Shown in pieces: positions 8,858 through 18,272 of a stretch of DNA of 64,000 bases. The first letter of the stretch is position 1, and every line of letters begins with the position of its first letter. The notes beneath the pieces are model-generated. The model was not told the origin of the DNA. It worked only from the letters and a program-made list of their open reading frames with translations, and searched no databases. Both the position numbers and the translations under genes were made by a program. Source of the DNA: Deltaproteobacteria bacterium HGW-Deltaproteobacteria-2 (GTDB taxonomy: Bacteria; Desulfobacterota; Syntrophia; Syntrophales; Smithellaceae); assembly GCA_002840505.1 (NCBI GenBank), contig PHBC01000003.1, positions 199,789-263,788 on the forward strand, given 5' to 3'.

Positions 8858-10018
8858 TTGAACATTTCCAAAATAATTAAACCGCTGACAAAAGGATACC
8901 TGCCACCACTGGGCGAATTCCCCGAACCTCTTTTGGATTTTGCTGCCAATGTTTCTAAATTCCGTGGACATTTTCAAAAACTGACGTCCATAGAACGTGT
9001 ATTAACGGCAATGCGCCACAAAGAACCTGACCGGGTTCCTGTCGCCACACTGGTATGCGCCGGTGGTAGACAAGTATCTGGTATCTCCTTTCCGGAATAT
9101 GCTTTAATTGCCGAAAAAGCAGCGCAATCATTTTTGGATGGCCTTGATTTCGCAGGGGGGGATGTGGTGGTTCTTTTACTGGATCTTTCGGTGGAAGCAT
9201 CGGATCTCGGACAGAAGCTGGAATATCCGGAAAATTCAACACCACGACCGGATTTCAATAATCACATTATTAAAGATGTATCTGATTATGAACGTATTAA
9301 AACCGTAAAAATAAAAGATGCTCCTCGCATGAGTGAATACGTTAGCTTGTGTCAGAAGGTAGTGGAAAGAGTCGGTTTTCGAAGCATTGTCTCGGGTTTT
9401 ATTTACGGACCGTTGGGTGTTTTGGCCATGATGCGCGGAGCCGAAAATATGTTTAAAGATTGTGTACTGTATCCAAATCAGGTCAAAAAAGCCTGTGAGA
9501 CCATTACAGAAGTACTAATTGATTTTGCAGATGCTCAGTGCAAAACTGGTGTGTCGGCAGTCGCCATTGATACGCTCTTTGCTTCAAGAAATGGATTGTC
9601 GAAAAAATTATGGGAAGAAATTGAAGGTCCATTTAGTCGTGAAATCTCCCGAAAAGTCAAAGAGCACGGATTGCTTGTCGGGATTCACAACTGTGGTCAC
9701 GACATTTATTTTGACGCTCAAATTAAATTTATGGAACCGGAATTTATTAGTTTTGCTCATCTTCCGGATGATTGCCGTACTCAAAAGGAAATGAAACATC
9801 GCTATGGCGGTCAGATAACCCTTGTAGGATATGTACCTACCCCGCTTCTTGTGCATGGTACGCCAAAACAAGTAATGGAGGAATGCTGGCGTCAGATTGA
9901 TGACCTGGCACCTGGCGGAGGATATATCCTTGCACCTGGGTGCGAGTACCCTCCAAACATCCCCTTGACCAATGCAATTGCGCTGGTAAATGCGGCTGAA
10001 AAATATGGCAAAAAGTAA
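8858..10018 (+). CDS. UroD-family corrinoid methyltransferase (MtaA/CmuA-like)
   Basis: This 386-residue protein of the uroporphyrinogen decarboxylase superfamily is of the branch that moves methyl groups to or from corrinoid proteins. The zinc-site pattern of MtaA-type enzymes is present: His277-Asn-Cys279 (GIHNCGHD) and Cys362 (APGCEYPP), 83 residues apart. ERVLTAMRHKEPDRVPV near residues 46-62 is the conserved start of the fold. True haem-pathway HemE lacks this His-x-Cys...Cys set. It precedes a corrinoid protein gene by 36 bases, the natural partner. The substrate is unknown: no MttB, MtaB or MtvB-type methyltransferase is adjacent, so this protein may itself be the substrate- or acceptor-side enzyme. 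The start is TTG with AAAGGAGAT six bases upstream. Confidence 0.85.
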   Translation: MNISKIIKPLTKGYLPPLGEFPEPLLDFAANVSKFRGHFQKLTSIERVLTAMRHKEPDRVPVATLVCAGGRQVSGISFPEYALIAEKAAQSFLDGLDFAGGDVVVLLLDLSVEASDLGQKLEYPENSTPRPDFNNHIIKDVSDYERIKTVKIKDAPRMSEYVSLCQKVVERVGFRSIVSGFIYGPLGVLAMMRGAENMFKDCVLYPNQVKKACETITEVLIDFADAQCKTGVSAVAIDTLFASRNGLSKKLWEEIEGPFSREISRKVKEHGLLVGIHNCGHDIYFDAQIKFMEPEFISFAHLPDDCRTQKEMKHRYGGQITLVGYVPTPLLVHGTPKQVMEECWRQIDDLAPGGGYILAPGCEYPPNIPLTNAIALVNAAEKYGKK

Positions 10019-10054
10019 ATAATACTAATAAATGCAATAATATGGGAGGATAGC

Positions 10055-10732
10055 ATGATTAGCGAAAACAATATTTTACAAAAACTAGAGGAAAGCGTTT
10101 CCTCAAAGGATATAGAAAGTGTCAGCAAAGCAGTCAGTCTGATTGATATGCAAAGCTGTTCACCGACTGATATTGTAAATGCTCTTTCGAGAGGAATTGA
10201 AAAATCTCGCGAGTATTTTAAAAATGGAATCTTTTCGATTCCTGATTTGCTCGTTGCCATTGATGCTTATCGTCAGGGCATCAGCTATCTAAAAGAAATT
10301 TCGCCCAAATTCATGAGCCAGAAAACAGAAGATGAGAAACCCCGGGTTGTTATCGGTGTAGTAGAAGGTGACGTCCATGATATGGGGAAAAATATTGTTG
10401 CCGCAGTTTTAGAAGCCTGTGGTTATCAAGTATATGATTTAGGCCGTAACGTTCCTAATGCTGCCTTTCTGGAAGCAATAAGAACAACAAACGCTGATAT
10501 TTTAGCATTATCAGCTATGATGTCAACACCACTTGCCAATATGAGGGTGCTCATTGAAATGGCAAGAACAATGTTTCCTCGCACGGCAATTATTGTAGGT
10601 GGGGCTCCGTTTGATGCCGATCTTGCCCGTAGGATGGGAGCTGATGGTTATGCGGAAAACGCGATCACTGTGCCTGATGAAACTAAGAAACTTTTAATTA
10701 CTTTTTCTTCAGATAAAAAGTTGATTAAATAA
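10055..10732 (+). CDS. methyltransferase corrinoid protein
   Basis: This is a 225-residue two-domain corrinoid carrier. Residues about 5-90 form the helical cap (MtbC/MttC-like), and about 95-220 the B12-binding Rossmann domain. The cobalt ligand motif D106-V-H108-D-M-G111 is intact, followed by a SAMMST segment and VGGAPF, as in methanol- and methylamine-specific corrinoid proteins. It carries the methyl group between the upstream UroD-type enzyme and an unidentified partner. GGGAGGAT precedes the ATG. It is third of four genes under the TetR-type promoter. Confidence 0.9.
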   Translation: MISENNILQKLEESVSSKDIESVSKAVSLIDMQSCSPTDIVNALSRGIEKSREYFKNGIFSIPDLLVAIDAYRQGISYLKEISPKFMSQKTEDEKPRVVIGVVEGDVHDMGKNIVAAVLEACGYQVYDLGRNVPNAAFLEAIRTTNADILALSAMMSTPLANMRVLIEMARTMFPRTAIIVGGAPFDADLARRMGADGYAENAITVPDETKKLLITFSSDKKLIK

Positions 10733-10781
10733 TATCAACTGAGTTTTTCTGTCATGAAAATACATAGGCAATAGTGTCTTT

Positions 10782-11480
10782 ATGGAATATGAAAACATCA
10801 AAGTTGTTAATCTGGAAATTAAAAGTAACCCGGAAATTTTATTGCCGCAGATACTTAATCGAATCGGGTATTCGCCAGAAACGATGTCCGAATCGATACG
10901 CAAAAGAATTAACAAATTAATCGCAACGGGATGGGGAATAATCCATGTTGATTTTGTTGAACGAATAGCCAAAATTACCAATGGGGGAACAGGTGGCATA
11001 ACCGGAAAAGGAATTCGAATTGACAGCAGCAAATGGTCAGCGCTCCTCAATCACATGAACTCGCCAGAACTATTATGTTGCTTTGTCCTTACCTTGGGTG
11101 AATCGTTAGATAGACTTATTGAAGAAAAGAAAAAAGATTCATTATTTGATGCATACGTGCTGGATGCTTTAGGTTCCCTGATAGCCGAGCAGGCAGCTGA
11201 TCAGATGGAAATATCTATCTCCAAACATTTAAGTGTAAAAAATTATGAGTGTTCGCATCGGTTTAGTCCGGGATACTGCGACTGGGAACTTGCTGCCGGT
11301 CAAATCGCTATTTTTCAATTCCTGCAACCAGAAACGATAGGTGTAAAAAGCATGCCTTCGGGAGTGATAATTCCCGAAAAATCGATATCTGCCGTAATGA
11401 TTGGAGCAAAGAGAGTAACAACGAAATCCCCCTGCTTGTTTTGTAAAGATCAGCATTGCAAATACAGGCGAACAGATTAA
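10782..11480 (+). CDS. MetH-activation-like protein with C-terminal Cys cluster
   Basis: The 232-residue protein has a MetH activation-type fold signature RFSPGYCDWE (Arg160-Tyr165) and the IGVKSMPSGVIIPEKSISAV block. It resembles the 7,261 gene but with low identity. The C-terminus adds C218-x2-C221-x4-C226 followed by KYRR, a short possible metal or Fe-S site. Such proteins occur in corrinoid methyltransferase operons, where they probably help restore Co(I); that role is inferred, and the electron donor is unknown. It is fourth and last in the TetR-controlled cluster, 49 bases after the corrinoid gene. Confidence 0.8.
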   Translation: MEYENIKVVNLEIKSNPEILLPQILNRIGYSPETMSESIRKRINKLIATGWGIIHVDFVERIAKITNGGTGGITGKGIRIDSSKWSALLNHMNSPELLCCFVLTLGESLDRLIEEKKKDSLFDAYVLDALGSLIAEQAADQMEISISKHLSVKNYECSHRFSPGYCDWELAAGQIAIFQFLQPETIGVKSMPSGVIIPEKSISAVMIGAKRVTTKSPCLFCKDQHCKYRRTD

Positions 11481-11759
11481 TTCTTTTTAAAAACGTGCCG
11501 TACTGAGTAAATATACAGAATTCTCAGGAACAAATAAATCTTTTGCCATTATTTTGACACACGAATAGTTATATATTTTACTTATAAAAAAGCTCTCAAA
11601 GGTTAATATTTCTTTTGACATCCAGAGCCGAAATATTTATATTTAAATCATAAGTAAATCACCCCTTATCAAAACAGTACAGTCAGAAAGATAAAAAAAT
11701 AAATGGCAGAAATTTGATATTTCAAATATTTCTTCCAGGTTTTTTCAAAGGCCAAACTT

Positions 11760-14363
11760 ATGGGGGAAAAATCTTCACTAAAAATCGGCAATCCTCAATC
11801 ACTCAGGGCGTTAATGGTTGATGATTCGGAAAATGATGTATTGCTTATAATTAGTGAGCTCAAGAAAGGCGGATACAATCCTTTTTATGAAAGGGTGGAA
11901 ACCGTCACTGCAATGAAAAACTCCCTCCAAGAGAAGCAATGGGACATCATCCTTTGTGATTATAAAATGCCTAAATTCGATGCTCCGTCAGCCATTGCCC
12001 TTTTAAAGAAAACAAATATAGACATTCCTCTTATCATTATATCCGGAACTATCGGCGAAGAAACAGCTGTAGAGTGCATGCGATTAGGTGCACAGGATTA
12101 TATAATGAAGGGGGACCTATCCCGTCTTTGCCCAGCCATAGCCAGAGAATTAGAAGAAGTAAAAGTTAGAAACAAGCAAAAACGGGCGGAGGAAAAGTTA
12201 AAGGAGAGCGAAAAAAAATACAGGCTTATTACTGAAAAAATGACTGACATTGTGTGGATTTTGGACATGAATTTGCGGACAATCTACGTCACGCCCTCCG
12301 TACAAAAAGTGCTTGGCTTTACACAAGAAGAACGAATGAGTCAAACCGTTGAGCAACAACTTACGCCGGATTCACTGTCTATTGCATTGGAAACCATGGC
12401 TAAAGAACTAGCCCTTGAAGAACGTGGACAACGAGACGATGAAGGAATTGTAACTCTTGAATTAGAATATTATCATAAGGACGGATCGACTCGCTGGATT
12501 GAAACAATCATGAACGGACTTCGCAATGACCAAGGCGTTTTAGACAAAATTCATGGTGTATCCAGAGATGTAACCAAACGCAAGAAGGTCGAGATCCAAA
12601 GAGAAGCCGCTCTTGAGGCACTGCGGAAAAGTGAAGAATTATATACAAAATTGGTAAATGCCATCCCCGATATTATTGTTCAAACCGATCTGAAAGGCAA
12701 TATTGTCTTTATAAACGATTACGCCCTCCAGATCAGCGGTTACAGTAGAGAAGAATTAGAAGGCCATAATTTGTTTTTATTCATTGCTCCGGAAGACCAT
12801 GAGTATGTAATGAAAAATCTATTATTCTTGTTTGATGGCAGACAGGGATTCAGGGAATATCATCTGATAGCAAAAGACGGAAGGAAATTGCCCTTCGAAG
12901 TCAATGGAGATATCTTGCGCAATAAAGACGGGACACCTTTTGGAATCGTGAATTTGTGCAGAGATATCACTGAACGCAAGCTGACGGAAAAAAAACTGTT
13001 GGAGAATGAAGAACGTTTGCGAGCCATAACCGGAAATCTGCCGGGAATAATTTTTCAATTTTATGCAAAAGACAATGGCGAGTATGGAATGAACTACGTC
13101 AGTGAACGGCAGACAGCGTTTCTTGATACAATGGAAAACATAGACGATTTATTTCCTTATTTCATTTCCCAAATCCACGAAGATGACAAAGAAAGATTTC
13201 TTGATTCCATTAAAAATGCAGTAGAGAAAGCCGCCCCCTGGAATTTCGAAGGCCGGGTTACCATACGAACGGGTGAAACGATCTGGTTTCAGGGACTGGC
13301 CACTCCGACGCGTCACGAAGATCAACTGGTTTTTAACGGAATTATATTAAACATTAAGGAACGCAAACTGGCAGAAGAAAAATCACGCCTCTCTGAAGAA
13401 AAATTTTATAAAATATTTATGACAGCTCCGGACTGCATAACCATCTCCCGTCTGAAAGATGGTCTTATTATTGACGTAAACAAGGGATTTGAAGACATAT
13501 TGGGATGGAAACGTGAAAGCGTAATCGGATTAAAGGCCACAGACCCGCCTCATAATCTCTGGGTTGATGCATCGGAGCGGGAGTTTATGGTGGCAGAAAT
13601 TAAAGGCGGAAGAAATATTCTGCATCGTGAATTTGAATTCAGGCGAAGAGATGGTTCTGCAGGAACAGGTATATATTCAGCCCGTCCTATAAACATTGCC
13701 GGCGAGGAATGTCTTATTTTCATTCTGCAGGATATAACCGAACACAAACACATGGATGCGGAACTGCGGCGCACCCTTGATAGTCTCAGAAAAGCTTTTG
13801 GTGTCACGATGAAGGTTATGGTGTCCGCAGTAGAGATGAGAGATCCATATACGGCCGGTCATCAGTTAAAGACAGCAGATATTGCCAGGGCTATTGCAAC
13901 AGAAATGGGATTATCTCAGGAGCAAATTGATGGAATTCGAATAGTCGGCACTATCCATGACATCGGGAAATTATCCATACCGGCAGAGATATTGTCCAAG
14001 CCGACCAAACTGACAGAATTAGAGTTTTCCTTGATTAAAGAACACTCTCATAGTGGCTATGAAATGTTGAAGGACGTGGAATCTCCTTGGCCGCTAGCGG
14101 AAATAGTCTACCAACATCACGAGCGAATGGATGGCACCGGTTACCCCAGAAATCTGAAAGGTGATGAAATTCTCATAGAAGCCCGCATTCTGGCTGTTGC
14201 GGATGTTGTGGAAGCCATGGCATCACACCGTCCATATCGCGCATCATTGGGAATTGAAGCTGCTCTTAAAGAAATTGAGAAAAATAAAGGAACCCTCTAT
14301 GATATTGATGTAGCCGATGCCTGTCTGAGGCTCTTTAGTGAAAATAAATACCGGTTTTCATGA
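11760..14363 (+). CDS. receiver-PAS-PAS-PAS-PAS-HD-GYP signalling protein
   Basis: An 867-residue cytoplasmic signalling protein with no transmembrane segment seen. A receiver domain (about 14-130, phosphoacceptor Asp67 in LCDYKMP) is followed by about four PAS/PAC modules (roughly 150-660, several ending in DITERK-type linkers). A C-terminal HD-GYP phosphodiesterase domain has metal residues His733-Asp734 and the GYP at 794-796. The HD-GYP family hydrolyses cyclic-di-GMP. The gene is monocistronic, and the phosphodonor kinase is not in the window. No clear ribosome site stands before the ATG, so the start could lie nearby. Confidence 0.9.
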   Translation: MGEKSSLKIGNPQSLRALMVDDSENDVLLIISELKKGGYNPFYERVETVTAMKNSLQEKQWDIILCDYKMPKFDAPSAIALLKKTNIDIPLIIISGTIGEETAVECMRLGAQDYIMKGDLSRLCPAIARELEEVKVRNKQKRAEEKLKESEKKYRLITEKMTDIVWILDMNLRTIYVTPSVQKVLGFTQEERMSQTVEQQLTPDSLSIALETMAKELALEERGQRDDEGIVTLELEYYHKDGSTRWIETIMNGLRNDQGVLDKIHGVSRDVTKRKKVEIQREAALEALRKSEELYTKLVNAIPDIIVQTDLKGNIVFINDYALQISGYSREELEGHNLFLFIAPEDHEYVMKNLLFLFDGRQGFREYHLIAKDGRKLPFEVNGDILRNKDGTPFGIVNLCRDITERKLTEKKLLENEERLRAITGNLPGIIFQFYAKDNGEYGMNYVSERQTAFLDTMENIDDLFPYFISQIHEDDKERFLDSIKNAVEKAAPWNFEGRVTIRTGETIWFQGLATPTRHEDQLVFNGIILNIKERKLAEEKSRLSEEKFYKIFMTAPDCITISRLKDGLIIDVNKGFEDILGWKRESVIGLKATDPPHNLWVDASEREFMVAEIKGGRNILHREFEFRRRDGSAGTGIYSARPINIAGEECLIFILQDITEHKHMDAELRRTLDSLRKAFGVTMKVMVSAVEMRDPYTAGHQLKTADIARAIATEMGLSQEQIDGIRIVGTIHDIGKLSIPAEILSKPTKLTELEFSLIKEHSHSGYEMLKDVESPWPLAEIVYQHHERMDGTGYPRNLKGDEILIEARILAVADVVEAMASHRPYRASLGIEAALKEIEKNKGTLYDIDVADACLRLFSENKYRFS

Positions 14364-14509
14364 ACTAAAAAGACTTAGTAAATAGAAAATACACAAAATC
14401 GTATAAATCTTTATTCTGGCTGTTTATTCCAAAAAAAATCACACTTATTGCCACAAAAATGATATAAGAGCGCGGTGTTCTAATAATTATAGATTTCAGG
14501 GAGAATCTT

Positions 14510-16912
14510 GTGGCTGAAGCTGTCAAAATTAAAAATCTTTTAACAAAAAAGACTGTCATTCTGGATGGTGCCATGGGCACCGAGCTGCAAAAAAAAGGAA
14601 TGCCCGGTGGTGTTTGTCCGGAATACTGGTGCCTGAAAAATCCTCAAATTATGGGGGATTTATACCTCGCTTATCAAAAGGCGGGCTCGCAAGTAGTCTA
14701 TACCTGCACTTTCGGCGCCAATCGTTTCAAGCTGAAACAATACGGCATTAAAGAAAACTCTTACCAGATAAACTATGAACTGGCGCGATTGGCAAAACAG
14801 GCCTGCGATAAGAAAACTCTGGTTGCCGGCGACATCGGTCCTACAGGTTTATTTATAGAACCTTTCGGTCCGCTTGCTTTTGAAGAAGCAGTAGATACCT
14901 TTAAAGAGCAGGCAAGGGGTCTGATCGATGGCGGTTGCGATTTAATTGTCATTGAAACCATGATCGATATTCAGGAAGCGCGCGCTGCATTACTTGCCGT
15001 CAAAGAAATTAAAAATATTTTTACAATAGTTTCCATGACCTATGAAAAAGACGGTCATACACTGGGCGGTACCGATCCCGTAACAGCACTTATCACCTTA
15101 CAGAGCCTTGGTGCTGATGCCGTGGGCTGCAATTGCTCCACCGGCCCTGAAAAAATGGTGGAATTTATTGCAGCTATGAAACCATACGCTACCGTGCCGC
15201 TTTTAGCAAAACCAAATGCCGGAATGCCGCGCCTCGAAAGCGGAAAAACTATTTTTGAAATGGATGCGAAAACGTTCGCGTCTTTCGGGCGCGATCTTGC
15301 CAAAGCGGGAGCCAATATGCTGGGCGGCTGCTGCGGTACGACACCGGAACATATCCGGGAACTGGCCAAAGCAACCGCGAAAATCAAGCCATGCCGACCA
15401 CGAAGAAAATCAATCAGCGCTTTGAGTTCAGCACGTGGTTTTGTACATTTGGCTGAAAATCAGCCTCTCTTTATAGCAGGTGAAAGAATAAATCCCACCG
15501 GCAAGAAAGCCCTTCAGCAGGAACTTATCGAAGGGAAAATGTCCATTATCCGCCAGATGGCGTTGGATCAGGAAAATCAGGGCGCAAATTTGCTGGATGT
15601 TAATGTCGGCCAGCCCGGTATTGATGAAGTAAAAACAATCAAAGAAGTAATTTCTCTTTTGTCCACAACCACCAGACTGCCGCTGGTTATTGATTCTTCC
15701 AATGTAAAAACAATTGAAGCAGCGTTGCGGATTTATCCGGGTCGAATACTGATTAATTCCATTTCCGGCGAAAAAGAAAAAATAACCAAGCTTCTGCCTT
15801 TAGCGGCTAAATACGGAGCTATGTTCATTTTGTTGCCACTGACCGGCGGCGAAGTACCGCAAACGGCGCAAAAACGGCAGACAATTATAAAAAATATTTT
15901 TCAAAAGGCGAAAAATTTCGGCTTTACCAAAGATGATTTCATTGTTGATTGTCTGGTCATGGCTGTTGCCTCCAATCCTGATGCCGCGAACGAAACACTC
16001 AAAACTCTGCATTGGTGTACACATACTTTTAAAAGTAAAACCAATTTAGGTCTTTCCAATGTTTCCTTCGGTATGCCTGGACGCCCGTGGCTAAACGCCA
16101 CTTTTCTGGCAATGGCACAATTTAACGGCTTAACTATGGCTATTGCCAATCCAGCCAGTTCTGAAATTATGAATGTTAAAAAAGCAGGAGATGTTCTCCT
16201 CGCCAGAGATAAAGACGCTTTACGTTTTATTGAACATTTTTCCGCACAAGCCAATGTTAGTGCCGCAACTGCCGCGGGAAAAGTTCTTACGCCGCAGGAA
16301 AAGATCGCTAACGCGATAATTAACGGCGACAGAGATAATATTCTGTCTTTAATAGAGACAGCGCTTTCCGCCGGCAGTTTGGCTCAGGACCTAGTGGATA
16401 ATATTATGATTCCTTCCATTGTTCAGGTGGGCGATTTATACGAAAGAAAACTTTTCTTTTTGCCACAGTTGATGGCCGCTGCAGAAACAATGAAAAAGGC
16501 GCTTGGTTATCTCGAGCCACAATTGAAGAAAGATTCCACCGAACACAAAGGAAAAATATTACTGGCAACCGTTAAGGGCGATATTCATGATATAGGTAAA
16601 AATATAGTCGCTCTTCTTTTGAGAAATTATGGCTACTATGTTATTGATTTGGGTAAAGACGTTTCCGTGGAAGATATTATAGAAACTACCCAAAAAGAAA
16701 AACCTGATATTATCGGCCTCTCCGCGTTAATGACCACAACAATGGTAAATATGAAAGACGTGATAACGCTGGCGCGAGCGCAGGGGATCCAGAAGCCTTT
16801 TATGGTGGGCGGAGCTGTGCTTACCGAAAGTTATGCGAAATCAATTGGAGCCCATTTCGCTAAAGACGGTGTGGAAGCCGTTAAAGTAGCGGGTAAATTG
16901 ATTAAAAAATAA
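14510..16912 (+). CDS. metH: cobalamin-dependent methionine synthase, lacking activation domain
   Basis: MetH methylates homocysteine from methyl-tetrahydrofolate via cobalamin. The 800 residues contain three of the usual units. The homocysteine/zinc domain is about 1-290 (GCNCSTGPEKM and GGCCGTTPEH supply the zinc cysteines). The pterin-binding TIM barrel is about 315-570 (GERINPTGKK, DVNVGQPGID). The cap plus B12 domain is about 590-800 (KGDIHDIGKNI with the cobalt-ligand His). The roughly 330-residue C-terminal activation domain of E. coli MetH is missing, so reactivation must come from a separate protein such as the ones at 7,261 or 10,782. The start is GTG with CAGGGAG upstream. No cobalamin or SAM riboswitch was recognised in the 146-base leader. 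Confidence 0.93.
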   Translation: MAEAVKIKNLLTKKTVILDGAMGTELQKKGMPGGVCPEYWCLKNPQIMGDLYLAYQKAGSQVVYTCTFGANRFKLKQYGIKENSYQINYELARLAKQACDKKTLVAGDIGPTGLFIEPFGPLAFEEAVDTFKEQARGLIDGGCDLIVIETMIDIQEARAALLAVKEIKNIFTIVSMTYEKDGHTLGGTDPVTALITLQSLGADAVGCNCSTGPEKMVEFIAAMKPYATVPLLAKPNAGMPRLESGKTIFEMDAKTFASFGRDLAKAGANMLGGCCGTTPEHIRELAKATAKIKPCRPRRKSISALSSARGFVHLAENQPLFIAGERINPTGKKALQQELIEGKMSIIRQMALDQENQGANLLDVNVGQPGIDEVKTIKEVISLLSTTTRLPLVIDSSNVKTIEAALRIYPGRILINSISGEKEKITKLLPLAAKYGAMFILLPLTGGEVPQTAQKRQTIIKNIFQKAKNFGFTKDDFIVDCLVMAVASNPDAANETLKTLHWCTHTFKSKTNLGLSNVSFGMPGRPWLNATFLAMAQFNGLTMAIANPASSEIMNVKKAGDVLLARDKDALRFIEHFSAQANVSAATAAGKVLTPQEKIANAIINGDRDNILSLIETALSAGSLAQDLVDNIMIPSIVQVGDLYERKLFFLPQLMAAAETMKKALGYLEPQLKKDSTEHKGKILLATVKGDIHDIGKNIVALLLRNYGYYVIDLGKDVSVEDIIETTQKEKPDIIGLSALMTTTMVNMKDVITLARAQGIQKPFMVGGAVLTESYAKSIGAHFAKDGVEAVKVAGKLIKK

Positions 16913-16925
16913 ATTTTTTTATCAG

Positions 16926-17657
16926 ATGAAAATTATTAAACAGACAAATAAAATATATAAAATCTCACCTGCTCTGTGTTTCTCTCTGCTGATTCATTTT
17001 GCCGCCGCAGCTTTTCTGTTTCTCGGTTTATCAAACAACGTGCCTGTGCAAAAATTAAAAGGATTAAATCTGGTCTGGGTTTCTCTGGATAATGCAAACA
17101 AACTCAACAGATTTGAGCTTCAAAGTGATCGTGCCGTACAATCATCTACTGCCACAGAAAAAATAGCTGAAGAAGAGATAAACAATGAAACACTTCTCAC
17201 CAAAACAAAAACAACTCAAATAACCACAACAACGCCAGCGAGAGAACGGGCGAATATTACGGCGTTGGCAAAACCGGGCACGTTCACTGCAACCAGAGAA
17301 CAGACCAATGATAAAGACGATTATAGCGTGAATAAAACCGTAGTAAAAAAATCTAATTTAGACACGACGATAGCCTATCCTTTATATAAAGAAAACTCAC
17401 CGCCTGTTTATCCGGCCATAGCGCGCGTTCGCGGTTATGAGGGCGTTGTTCTGGTATCCGCGGAAGTTTTGCCGGACGGCCGTGTAGGGAGTATGAAAAT
17501 CAGGAAATCGTCCGGATACGCCATTCTGGATCAATCAGCAATCGAAGCGGTAAGACCATGGAAATTCGAACCGGCAAAAAAATATGGCAGTCCCCTTACA
17601 GTTTGGGTTGATCTGCCCATAAAATTCATTCTGCATAGTGAAAATTCCCAATCATAA
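16926..17657 (+). CDS. TonB-family energy transducer
   Basis: A 243-residue inner-membrane protein. A single N-terminal transmembrane helix (about 17-37) is followed by a long Thr/Lys-rich periplasmic spacer and a C-terminal TonB domain (about 155-240). In the latter, PPVYPAIARVRGYEGVV and LDQSAIEAVRPWKFEPA are the family signatures. It transmits proton-motive force from ExbBD to outer-membrane receptors; no exbB, exbD or receptor is in the window. The spacer lacks the classical Pro-Glu/Pro-Lys repeats. It sits 13 bases after metH and 21 bases before pyrE. Confidence 0.85.
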   Translation: MKIIKQTNKIYKISPALCFSLLIHFAAAAFLFLGLSNNVPVQKLKGLNLVWVSLDNANKLNRFELQSDRAVQSSTATEKIAEEEINNETLLTKTKTTQITTTTPARERANITALAKPGTFTATREQTNDKDDYSVNKTVVKKSNLDTTIAYPLYKENSPPVYPAIARVRGYEGVVLVSAEVLPDGRVGSMKIRKSSGYAILDQSAIEAVRPWKFEPAKKYGSPLTVWVDLPIKFILHSENSQS

Positions 17658-17678
17658 ATTTGGTTCAAGGGGAGGAAA

Positions 17679-18272
17679 ATGACCATTGACAAGATGAAAG
17701 AAAGACTGGGCGAAATAATTATCGAGCGGTCTTTTAAATACAGCGAAGATCCGCCTTTCACACTCGCGTCCGGGAAGAAAAGCAATTATTACTTCAATTG
17801 TAAACCGACCACACTTGATCCAGAAGGCATGAATCTTATCGGCGCTATTGTTTTTGATATGCTCAAAGATACCGATATTACCGCTGCAGGCGGACTGACT
17901 CTGGGCGCCGACCCGATAGCCAACGCGCTTTCTGTCATATCGTATCAAAAAGGAAAACCGATAAAATCCTTTATTGTCCGCAAAGACATTAAAGATCATG
18001 GAACTAAAAGCGCCATTGAAGGTAACGTATGTTCAGGAGAAAAAGTCGCCATAATAGATGATGTAATTACAACTGGCGCCTCCACCATTACCGCTATAGA
18101 ACAGGCGCGTAAAGAAGGCCTGAAAGTCGAAATGGTCATTACGCTTATTGACCGACAAGAAGGAGGCAAAGAAAATATCCTTCAACACGTTGATAATATA
18201 AAATCCGTCCTGAGTAGAACCGAAGTAATGAACCTCCGCGCGAAGCATATCAACGTCAAGGATATTAAATGA
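17679..18272 (+). CDS. pyrE: orotate phosphoribosyltransferase
   Basis: Converts orotate plus PRPP to OMP in pyrimidine synthesis. The 197 residues show LASGKKSNYYFNCKPTTLD near the start, the lysine-rich VRKDIKDHG loop, and the PRPP-binding VAIIDDVITTGAST motif. The length is normal. AGGGGAGGAAA precedes the ATG. The stop codon overlaps the start of the next gene (ATGA), so the envelope protein downstream is translationally coupled to it. Confidence 0.95.
   Translation: MTIDKMKERLGEIIIERSFKYSEDPPFTLASGKKSNYYFNCKPTTLDPEGMNLIGAIVFDMLKDTDITAAGGLTLGADPIANALSVISYQKGKPIKSFIVRKDIKDHGTKSAIEGNVCSGEKVAIIDDVITTGASTITAIEQARKEGLKVEMVITLIDRQEGGKENILQHVDNIKSVLSRTEVMNLRAKHINVKDIK

Noticed and set aside
14364-14509. 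Cobalamin or SAM riboswitch before metH
   Set aside because: No B12-box or SAM-type core helices could be found in the 146-base leader.
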